Source of the DNA: Polytrichum commune | Lineage: Eukaryota > Streptophyta > Polytrichopsida > Polytrichales > Polytrichaceae | Length of the DNA: 60,000 bases | Reading direction: 5' to 3' | NCBI GenBank assembly: GCA_950295325.1 | Contig: OX485803.1 | Location: 59,847,554-59,907,553 of the forward strand | Shown here: positions 36,290 through 46,110 of the stretch, piece after piece | Numbering within the stretch: position 1 is the stretch's first letter | How the letters are laid out: each line of letters begins with the position of its first letter | Notes under the pieces: generated by a model | What the model was told of the DNA's origin: nothing | What the model saw: only the letters and a program-made list of their open reading frames with translations | Databases searched by the model: none | Position numbers and translations under genes: made by a program

Positions 36290-36833
36290 GACATGTTTAC
36301 ACTAATGACCGGTGACCATGACTACCTCTTCTAATTTCTCTCATTGATTGAGAAATGAGTGGCAATCTCATTGTGTTTTACACAAGTAAAAGTGATCATG
36401 TCAAAGAATAAATGAGAAAGTGACATGGAATCCTACATGTTGTTAAATAAATATTGTTTGATGATTATGCGGATTGCCGCAAGCCTAACATTATTCAGAT
36501 TCATAACATTGTTATGTGGGATTGACAAAATTCCACGTAGTATTCCCGGATATTCTCCACATTCAATATGAATGAACCAAAATAGTTTATTTCAAACAAA
36601 AATTAGAAAATAATAATGTGTGAAATAAAAATATTTTAAAATTATAAGACCATGACCAAAAAAATATTAAATATTAAATCACATTTCCTCACGCCCCGTT
36701 ATCCCGTGTGGAAAACGGCCCTTATGAAGAAATGTGGATTTTTGTTGGTCATGGCTCCGGACCAAGGGCTGTGACTACCGAAATCCCAAATTATATTTTC
36801 CCACGGCCCTTGGTCACGTGTGTAAACCGGGAC
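36290..36833 (+). repeat. Dispersed repeat E, copy 2, with an embedded MITE arm
   Basis: Partner of 23530-24070. At 36486-36545 it contains aacattattcag.ttcataaca and gttatgtgggatt, one arm of the foldback MITE seen intact at 7968-8115. It ends with cttggtcacgtgtgtaaa immediately before the promoter duplicate. Confidence 0.55.
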
Positions 36834-37465
36834 TCAGCGGAGGGGACGAAGCCCTAAAACATCTCGCTCGTGTTGCTTCTCTACCCTCTCTCTCTCTCCG
36901 AATGCTGGAGCCCTGCCTACGCTCTTGCTCTCGCAATCTCATCACCACCCTTGCACTCCCCCACTTCTCACCCTGTCGGGCGGTTTCTTCCGAGTGCGTC
37001 CCACATTCTTCCCCCTTCTCTCCTTGTCGTCGCAGGCTCACATCTCTTAATCCCCCCGCACTAGGGTTTCGCTCTTCCTGCACTACATTGAATTGCCGGA
37101 CGGAGGATATTTGCTTGTGTCTCAGTCTCTGTCTCTCTGTGTCCTCCTCTCTTCTGCTTCGAAATTGATACTCCATGTCGGTGCTCCGCAGTTAGCTTGC
37201 ACAGGGTTCGAGGTTTGGCGGCATTTGAAACTCTTTGGAGCTGAATATTCGTGACTCTTAATTTTTTCCTAATTGAATGCTCGCTCCACCGCAACAAAGA
37301 ATTGTCTGTAGCCTCATGGCTGATTGTTTCTTGTCTATGCCGAAGTCTGCCTGAACAAAACGAGTTGTTAATTTGAATTCGTATTTCTGAGATATATATA
37401 TATATATATATGTATTCTTGTTTGATCAGTTCACGGCATCTGATGTTCGAAGACGTCATAAACTT
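36832..37465 (+). pseudogene. Inverted duplicate of the SRRM1-like promoter, exon 1 and intron 1; start codon lost
   Basis: This segment matches, in inverse orientation, 51560-52786 at the 5' end of the SRRM1-like gene: gacgaagccctaaaacatct, ggagccctgcctacgctctt, tcgggcggtttcttccgagt, ctcacatctcttaat, ctccgcagttag, ggtttggcggcatttgaaac, caacaaag and gatgttcgaagac all recur in order. The exon-1 start CACCATG has become CACCCTG (36973-36975), but the six following codons and the GTGCGT donor (36994) remain. About 544 bp of the gene's intron is absent. It lies about 400-1000 bp upstream of TFIIE-alpha and points the same way, so it may supply that gene's promoter and a non-coding first exon (inference). 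Confidence 0.85.
37391..37412. repeat. (TA)n microsatellite inside the duplicate
   Basis: About 11 TA units replace the gagatacatgtattc-type sequence of the partner copy in the SRRM1-like intron. Confidence 0.85.
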
Positions 37466-37848
37466 TGCACCGTCACTTTTACTTGAGGAATGACAACGTA
37501 CTCTGCCAGGTCATCTTGCCAGGTCATCGTCCTCGATAACTCTTGGGTGTCACTCCAACAGTGACTCACCAGCTCCCTACAAAGGCAGCGCTGGGGCTCC
37601 ACTAGAACCCTAGTCTCCATTTCCATCTCCTCTTCTTTCTCACACTGAGAAGGTTCACGGGAGGGAGCTGGACGATTCTCATAAGAACGCTAGGCCACTT
37701 CTAAACCAAAAATAACAGCGCATTAGGCAACCTTTACAATATACGCCAACAGTCTTAACATTCATCACAAGACAAGACGACGGAAGCAGGAGAGATCGGG
37801 AGAAAAAGAAGGAAGGTTTTTTGATGTGATGATCACATCTCAATAGCC

Positions 37849-40800
37849 ATGAGCATCGACCCTTTTAAGAGGTCTCTTTGTCGCCCTCCCCTTAATTCAT
37901 GTCTAAAGCTTAAGCAACTTCCTTGATATAGTTGTCTGCTCATTAAAATACGGATGTAGCTTTGCAAGAAGGTTGACTTGATGCAGTGTAGCTCGCAAAA
38001 TGATCCTTCTTATGTTGAAGCATGGGTGAATCTGAAGTCGAGGACTTCTCAAAACGACCGTGCAAAGGTTTTGTTATATGAATTCGTCCTGAATTAAGGC
38101 ATTTTCGGATGCAGGTTAGTCAAGCTAGTGGCAAGGGCATTCTACGACGAGGAAATTCCTGCAAAAGGCCACAACCGGAGCAAATCTGACAAATCAGACA
38201 ATCGGGGCATTGCTGTCGTCATTCTTGACGCCCTCACCAGGTGTGTGATCCTTCAGTATTGAATAATCGCTGCCAGTCTATGTTTCAATTTCATACGGCA
38301 GTGCAGGGGTATGTTTTTGGGTTCTCTTTTTGTATTTTAGAAGTGGCTTCTTAGGTACAAGAATTGGATACACCTGCTAGATCGTTTGGGTAATGTGGCT
38401 AATCTCCTCTTGGCATCATAAGTGTTAGCCTATTTCAAGGAAGGTACGAAGAGTGACTTGTGCAAGTTGAAGTATTTATACTTAAGTTAGTTGTGATCCA
38501 CCTGGTCAGGCGGCAATGGGTGAAGGAAGAGGATTTGGCAAAGGTTCTGCGGCTTCATCCGAAGCAGCTACGGCGCACTCTGCGAGTGCTAGAAGAGGAA
38601 ATGCTTGTCATCCGTGAGCACCGTAAAGAGGTCTCAGTCCTTTCTTGCATGAATTTTGTGAATACTTTGGAAATCTCTTAGCTCATTCTGACGAGGTCGT
38701 GAATTGAGTCACATTTCTGAAGAAGAGACTCTTTAGTTGTCCTTCGCTCCTGAACAGCCCTCCTAAGTACAGGATGCTGAAACACATGTGACACATAGGA
38801 TATTTAAGTAGTACTAGACAAGGGGCATATGTACTTGTCATATGTAGGCACTTAGGTGCTATGCAGAAATGTGAAGTGGAAGGGTGTTCCTCTTTTAAAC
38901 TTGTCCCATGTCTTTGATATAGTTTGTAATTGCAAATGGAATTCAAGTCACAGCTTTTCTAATTGGCTACCCTATTTGTTATTTTCAGACCGTAAAAGGT
39001 GCAAAGGTATTCAATGCAGCTGTTGCAGCTGTTTCACATGGTACAACTGGGGAGAAAGAGGGCGAGGAGAAGTTGAAAGTGCACACCCACTCGTATTGCT
39101 GCCTTGATTATGCACAGGTTGGACACTCTTTTTATGACAATCATTCCAAAACTTTTTGGCCTATATTTTTTCAAAATTATAGCAAGCCCTGATCTCTGTT
39201 TCACATATGCTTGCAAACGCCTATGCATTATTAATTTACTATCTTTCTATCTTTATATTAGTGTTAATGGACTTATTGTTGAAACTTATGATTCTACTGT
39301 TCACATATGCTTGCAAACACCGTGTACCATCCTTTTGTACCGCTCTATTGTTGAAATGTGTACCTATGTAATATCCTTCTTTTGGTGTTAACAGACTTCC
39401 ATTGTTCAAATCTTCAATTCAGGTATATGACATTGTGAGGTATCGAATACACCGAGCAAAAAAGAAAGTAAAAGATGAACTAGAGGACCGTAACACTGTT
39501 CAGGAGTATATCTGCCCAAACGGTGGCTGTGGTCGAAGGTTTGTGCTCTGGCTCGTATTTAATGGTGGAATTCCCAGGCAAACATGTTAGGTTGAATTAT
39601 CTACAACATATGCGAGGGAATTTTTTTTCCTGATTATGATAAATTTCTCTTAATTTCCCTGAGTTTCAATCCTCCTTATCTATAGCTTTTATTCTGCACT
39701 CTTTGAGTGCTTACTGTCTATAAGGATATGTCAGTCTCCATTTCAGTTCAAGTCCTTATGACGTGGTTTGCTTGAAGGATTTCTAAAAGATTAAGTTGGA
39801 CCTCCTAACTTTGCTTGTCGTGGTTGATACCGCTGACTCGGTTTCTTCTTAACAAGCTTGTCTGCTTGTTGCAGTAGAATGTGCCAAGCCTCAGCAATTT
39901 CACATGTCAACCAGGAACAGAATCTTTTGGCACATTAGATTTTGCAAGTTCTGATGACTGTGTTGCAGGTACTCTGCACTTGATGCCCTGCGCCTGATCA
40001 ATCAATTTGATGAAAACTTCCATTGTGAAAACTGTGATTCGGAACTAGTGGTGGAGAGTGACAAGCTTGCAGCTGCAGAGCTTGGAGATGGAGACGGTGA
40101 AGATAATGCGCGCAGACGGCGGCGGGAGAAACTCAAAGAGCTCTTGGAGAAAATAGATGTACGGGAACAATTCTTTTCATTAGCTTATCTTGTCTTTCTC
40201 ATTCTTGAAAGGGATGCATCTTGGGAAGGACAATAAGCTACTCATTTTCTGTTTGACACATTCGCCAATTGAGGTTAATCTGAGTACAATGTTTGTCCAC
40301 TTTTCAACATTTATCACGAAGCCTTCTAGTAGATCTGACTGATAGTTGCTACATCTGGTCACCACTTCAAGACTCTTTTGTGATCAGTGGTGATGTGCAA
40401 CCTGAAATCTGGTTGAATTTGGTTGTGCTCAACAGAAACAGTTACAGCCACTGCATGTGCAACTGCAGCGCGTAAAAGATCTGACACCTCCTGATTTTGG
40501 CACACTTGTACAATGGGAGAAACGAGCAATTGGCACTCTTCGTCCAGGTGGTGAAGCAAGTGAGGAATTACGCAAACAGACACATGCGCAAGGCATGACT
40601 GGAACCCCCATGCCCTTCTTGGGTGAGACTAAGGTATTTTTCTCAACAGCACATGATGTGGACAACAGCTGGCGAGTCACTCCGTGTTCATGATTGTGGT
40701 TTAACTGTTTGGAACAACTTTAAGCCATGAGTGAGGCAGTTACTTCATAGTTAGGTATGCTTCTAGTTCTAGTTCCTAAATGAGTTAGATAGTACAAAAA

Positions 40801-42200
40801 AACTGAGTGTCATAAGTTTCTGTTGCTTTGTACGAGTAGTTTCTTGGGCTTCTTAATAAAAAATACTTGTTGGATAGGTGGAAGTGGCATTAGCTGGTGG
40901 TGATGTCAAGAAAGAAGAAAAGGATGAAGCTGCTGGTGGCCCAACGAAGGTACTTCCACCCTGGATGATCCGGCAAGGCATGAACTTGTCAGCCACACAG
41001 AGAGGGGAAGCGAAGGAGGAAGAACAGAATGAAGAAAATTATGGTTCCACAAGTGTGGATATAAAGCCTGCGGAGGAGGACAAAGAGGCCATGCAGAAGA
41101 AACTTCAGGTCAAGGTCAACCTGTTTACTATTACATCATATGATGTTTCCTTTGTCCATGGTTGTGAACGGGGGAGCCCTTTAATTTGGTGTGATTTGAG
41201 GTTGTTCTTTCAGCGTGTTTTAAAGTGGCATACTGAGACTCATATTCTAAATGTTTATGTACTTTTTGTCCTGACAGACCAATATAATGTTTTTTCTCTG
41301 ACAGGAAGAGTATTTGAGAGCTTATTATGCAGCAATCCTTGCTTCCCAACAAGCTGCTCAGATTCCTGATCCTGCACCAACAGACACTCCAATTGAAGAC
41401 AGTGTGAATGGCTCTCTCGGAGAGTCTATTGCTGGAGAGGTCATTAAGAAGGAAGATGATGAAGATGAGGTTGAATGGGAAGAACCTGCTGCAGGTACTC
41501 TAATTATATCTACTTACTTTGTTTCAAACTTGATCATCAACGATTGCATTAGCTTGAGGATAGCACTTTCTAGTCTCCACTTTATTATTACTACAGACCC
41601 CTCAATGGTACTTGTCTGTTACTTATCCAATGTTGTACCATATTTTAAAGTACTTATTTAAATATCATATTTAATGTACTTATGTGATTGGGTAAAAAAT
41701 GATGCTCAGTAAATTGTTATACCAGTGTGTAACTTTAAATTGTGACCCACACTAATAAGACAATTTGGTGTAGTTGCTCCTACCTTGAGGCATGGGCTTG
41801 GAGTCTAAATAAACTCAAGGCTATACCTTACATCTCACGCATATGTAAGATACACACTTGGGCTGTTCTTGATGCCAGACGAGGGCAAATCCGTAGACTC
41901 CCCCAAAGTTTTTGGGCGAAGGCACTAGGGCTCCTGCCCAACTGTGCTTGACCCTTAAATTTTGGTCCTACTATCCTAAATAAGGGCAAGTGTTTTAGTT
42001 TGTGGAATTCTTTATCACCAATTTTTTGGCATGGCCTCGTGTGTTGATATGCATAAGTCACTAATTGGTGTTTGGTGATTTCAGAATCCATTCCTGATAC
42101 TGGCCCTGGTGCAAGCATGGACGCAATAAATATTCCAATGGAGGAGGAGGGTGCAGGTATTGCTGAAGATGAGGACGACATTGATTGGGAAGAAGGTTGA
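37849..42200 (+). CDS. TFIIEalpha: Transcription initiation factor IIE, alpha subunit
   Basis: Large subunit of TFIIE, which joins the RNA polymerase II preinitiation complex, recruits TFIIH and aids promoter opening. Exons: 37849-37871, 38115-38240, 38510-38630, 38989-39117, 39423-39538, 39969-40158, 40436-40633, 40878-41108, 41305-41494 and 42085-42200. All are GT-AG and in frame; the product is 479 aa, the same as I recall for an Arabidopsis paralogue. MSIDPFKRLVKLVARAFY starts a winged-helix domain (to about residue 100; REHRKE, KVHTHSYCCLDYAQ). The zinc ribbon follows: C164, C169, C191, C194 (YICPNGGCGRRYSALDAL, FHCENC). Next come VKDLTPPDFGTL, TPMPFLGETK and VLPPWMIRQGMN, and an acidic C-terminus with two VEWEE/IDWEEG motifs. 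The first zinc pair is C-x4-C, not the usual C-x2-C. Exon 8 has two in-frame donors 6 bp apart (after 41108 or 41114). Confidence 0.95.
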
Positions 42201-42420
42201 CATGGTCTAAGGAAGCCCACCTTTCATCATGATTATTTTGCCCCAGTAGCTTAGAAAAGAGACCTGCCCCCAAGTGACGGTAGGCCCTTTGGACACTTTA
42301 GAATCGCCCAACAAGTCTGGTCTAAAATGCCTAGTTACTGCGTTGAAGTGGTGCACTAGATAAACCTTCACTCTGGCGTGAAACTGGTGGCACATGCCTT
42401 TGGAGCCTGCTGTAGCATCA

Positions 42421-42931
42421 AATTGGAGGAACCCAGATGCTTGTGTAGAATAGGAGCAGCCTATGAATATTATCAGTGTCTACATGACCATGATTTGTTC
42501 CCGCCCTTTTCTTGAAACAAGCAGTCCCAAAATCTTCATATCTATAAAATCAAATTGGAGGAACCGAGATGCTTGTGCAGAATTGGACCACCCTATGAAT
42601 TCTATCCGTGTCTACATGACCATGATTTGTTCCCGCCCTGATCTTGAAACAAGCAGTCCCAAAATCTTCATATCTATAAAATCAAATTGGAGGAACCGAG
42701 ATGCTTGTGCAGAATTGGAGCACCCTATGAATACTATCCGTGTCTACATGACCATGATTTGTTCCCGCCCTGGTCTTCCAACAAGCAGTCCCAAAATCTT
42801 CATATCTATAAAATCGAATTGGAGGAACCGATATGTTTGTGTAGAATATGAGCACCTTATGTGAGTGTGTACATGATCACGATTTGTGCCTGTTCTGATC
42901 TTGAAAAAAGAAATCCCAAAATCTTCATATA
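42421..42931 (+). repeat. 132-bp tandem repeat, nearly four copies, 3' of TFIIE-alpha
   Basis: Units start at 42421, 42553, 42685 and 42817, each beginning aattggaggaac; the last is shortened by a small deletion and ends near 42931. Since 132 is a multiple of three, one frame stays open (42463-42864) with a 44-residue period (VYMTMICSRP, SSPKIFISIKSNWRNR). It starts about 220 bp after the stop codon, so it probably lies in or near the 3'UTR. I do not consider it a protein gene. Confidence 0.9.
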
Positions 42932-42993
42932 GCTGGCTAGTTTGCAGCAAGAACAGTAAAAGTTAAACAAATTGTACAGGTGAAAATATAAAA

Positions 42994-43067
42994 TGCCCTG
43001 TACAGGTTTCGAACCTGTGACCTTCGCGTTATTAGCACGACGCTCTAACCAACTGAGCTAACAAGGC
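42994..43067 (-). tRNA. trnI-AAT: tRNA-Ile (anticodon AAT)
   Basis: On the minus strand a full cloverleaf folds. Acceptor stem GCCTTGT pairs with ACAGGGC (one T-G pair, discriminator A); D stem GCTC/GAGC with loop AGTTGGTTA; anticodon stem TCGTG/CGCGA around loop CTAATAA, anticodon AAT; variable AGGTC; T arm ACAGG-TTCGAAA-CCTGT. There is no intron and no encoded CCA. It is followed at once by TTTT, the RNA polymerase III stop. A-box (TAGCTCAGTTGG) and B-box (GGTTCGAAACC) promoters are intact, so it is probably functional. Nuclear type. Confidence 0.95.
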
Positions 43068-46000
43068 CCCGCACACGTGCCACCATTCCCGGGAACCATG
43101 TCGCCGCTCAAGCGGCTTTGGTTTGGGACGGCTCAAAATAACATTTATACCAAAAGTCTCAGAGAATTGGGACCTTACAACAGTCCCCTGTCTAAATAGT
43201 GAAGGAGGAAACAGAGAGACTGTTTTTTTGATAAATTTTTTTTCTGACATAATACAAAGGAGTTCCACAATGCACCGGGATTTACATTCTTATGTGACCT
43301 CCGTAAGGGTGTTTACTAGAGTGGTTTTGGGTTTGGACTGGTATTCTCTTCCTTTTGGTACTTGAAAGGTGTTTGGGGATACTTTTGTTTTCGATGCCAT
43401 CTGGGTCTATGTATCATGGAAGAACTGTCATACCTTGGGTAAGTTGTAAGACTCTCTGATTGAGTTCACTATAGTCTAAAGAGTGAAGAAGCAAACATGG
43501 AGACTAACGTGGGATACCATCTGCATATGATATACTACAATGAGTCTCACAATTGCACCAGCATTGGATTTCTAAGCGTGTTTACGGAGGTGGTTGTGTG
43601 TCTGGACCAGTGCTGAACTACATTTTCCTTTTCTTTGGTAACTAGAATTTTTTGGGTACCATTCAGGTAAGTATAATTTTGTTTGGTACCTTAAGGGTGT
43701 GGGTGTTTGGAAAACATATTCGGTATATATACCCTGGGCAACTTGTCCTAGCATCAGTATTTGGCTAGTTTTACAAATTTGATATCTTCGGGTAGGTTCT
43801 TTGATACCTATATTTTTTATATTTCTTTTCCTACCATGCATTCACCTATATATCAATCCAACATTAGTTGGCCTTACTCTGACCAACTTAGCCAACTTAC
43901 TAAGGCGATTGGTTACCAAATCTTACACTTAATAATGTGAGGAAGATGAGCAGTGTAAATATCTATTTTCATTCAGAACGCATCTATATACATCTCATTT
44001 TTCTTAGGACTCTTCTTGCTTCCGCAACAGTTTAATGAAATCATTAGTGCTAGGGAAGTTTTTCAATCATTCCCTTTCAGTGTGATTGTCGTGGTTTGTC
44101 CAAGAGTGAGTTATATCTTCTTACAGCCATGTAGAGTTTCACTTCATGAAAAAAATTACTCACTGGATGAAATGCTTGAGAAACATAAGAACGTTTCACA
44201 TGGAGGATTGCAAATTGTTGATGGATAGTGGACAACATGAGAACCCAACCTTCAAGTATTTATCTGCATGGTAAACTAACAAAGCACCACCTATAGTAGA
44301 GGCACCTATTCCCGATCAGGTTCCCATCAGCAATCTATAGGGTACCAAAATTTTAATCAGGCTGGATTTGAATTTAGATGAATCTGGAACCAATAGTGTC
44401 ATGACGCATGTCATTGTGGAGTGCTAAAGTGAGTGAGCAGTTATGGCAACCTCATTGGTAACATGTTTGTGCCAACTTTTGTCTTCAAAAATTCAAACTG
44501 AATTTTTTTTGAAAGAATAAATTGCAATCCTCCTGATTTCTATCTTCCTACACGAGAAAAATTCGCACCACCTTATACTCCTCCAGATCTGGCACAAAAC
44601 CTCTTAAATAAGGCTGCCTCTACTCTATATAATGTTGTAGTGGTACATTGTCAGAAGGCAGGAAATAGTTCCAATATTGGTGTCTATTCTGATGACACCA
44701 AGTCCGATGAACAGGGAGAACCGACTGCTAATTACAGATGATTGAAAAATAACCGGTTGAAGTTCAAGAATTTAGGAAAATTACGTTTAGGAGACTATGG
44801 AATATGCCTCAATTTAATAAAGAAAAACTGAAAGAACAGAACATGTAACCGCTTGGACCTGGAAACGCAAGGATTTTAATCAATTATGACAAAATCTCCC
44901 AATTCAGTCTAGTCCATCCTGCTAGTGGGCAAAAATAACCAGGATCATATGAGAAGGATAAACAAGATTGCAAGGTTGCATCAGTAACTGGAAACTGTAG
45001 AGGATTAACCAGTAAAAATTGCAACAATTTGCAAAAAAAATCTGAAAGGCAAAACAATCCATGTTCAGTGAAATATGCACATAAAAATTGTCACCACTGG
45101 TACAAATATTTCATCCCAATAGTCTATTGACACATAATCCATTCACATAACTTCCATGATGGTAACATGTATTTTCATATGCAAAAGAGTCATGCACACC
45201 ATTTACTACGAAGTACAGCATTATAGGAATGCATTGAGCACACAGCCTCACTTTGCAGAGTCATTTAAAAAATAACTTGTTCATTCAATATGAAGCAAGA
45301 ATGCAGTTCGACTACCAGCACAGCAAACACACGCCTGGCAGAAACAATGTCCATAAAAATCCCAAAGAACTCAGCAGTCTATGAAAGTTAAGGAGATCGG
45401 TTGTAACACAAGTGCACAGAAAGAAAATTCCATGTGGATGGTTTCATATATAATGATGTGGTACCCACAAACAACCATCTCATAGGACTTGGAAGCCCAT
45501 TCATAATAACCAATCTCCTGACTATCAGATAAACAGAGTGTGCAGGCTAAAGATATCCTCACCTGTAACCAGCTCCAAGTATCATAACTGTCTGTACTGA
45601 GCGAGCCTAGATACCAACAAACAAGTGAAGGAACAACTGGCAGATATCCTGCGGAATGCTGGCTGGCAGTGAAGGGAAGGTTCTTGTAGTTTCCAATCCA
45701 AGCTGCACTAAAAAACATGAATATGTCTTGAGTAAGTATGTCATGAATATGTCTTGCACAAGGACAAACCAAACTTGTCATGGTCGTGCACACAAAAATC
45801 AACTGCATGCAAGAGCCAGCAAGTATTACCAGCAAAGGAGCCACTTTTAACATCTTCAACAATTAGGGCCTCTCCAGATTGATCAGGTTCCAAGCATGCT
45901 CAAGGTCCTGCCGCCCAGCATGGACATTTTAGTAAGAAGACAAACCAAGAAGAGGAAAGCTCTTCTGCCATGATACCCACTTGTACTATCTAAGACATAA

Positions 46001-46110
46001 TCGACACTCAGTCTCAAATGTGAACCTCACAGGTCAAGATAAAGCCTGTCCAACATAACATGCTTACACCTCATCACTCCTGTAACATCATCTTCCAAAG
46101 AACAATAGCA
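43068..46110. other. Intergenic region between tRNA and SRRM1-like 3' end
   Basis: Contains a diverged tandem duplication (43185-43400 and 43470-43700: gtttac.agagtggtt, tctggac, cttttggta.ct) and ACCGGTT repeat copy 3. The 163-codon minus frame at 45371-45862 directly follows the SRRM1-like gene and may be its 3'UTR; it shows no domain. Confidence 0.4.
44713..44906 (+). repeat. ACCGGTT repeat family (B), copy 3
   Basis: ataaccggttgaagttcaag, tatggaatatgcctcaattta, aataaagaaaaactgaa and catgtaaccgcttgg follow the same order as at 8168 and 21528. Confidence 0.65.

Noticed and set aside
36734-37168. 144-codon + ORF over the promoter duplicate
   Set aside because: It is the CT-rich leader read in one frame; the homologous region in the SRRM1-like gene is promoter, exon 1 and intron.
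42463-42864. 133-codon repeat protein after TFIIE-alpha
   Set aside because: The frame is open only because the 132-bp unit is a multiple of three; no start context or partner exon is evident.
42421-42931. CRISPR-like array
   Set aside because: Units are contiguous 132-bp tandem repeats without unique spacers, in a plant-type genome.
43032-43268. 78-codon minus ORF ending LLAQLVRASC
   Set aside because: Its end is a translation of the tRNA-Ile gene.
45371-45862. 163-codon minus ORF downstream of the SRRM1-like stop
   Set aside because: No domain and no splice link that keeps the SRRM1 frame, since exon 11 already ends in a stop; more likely 3'UTR or intergenic.
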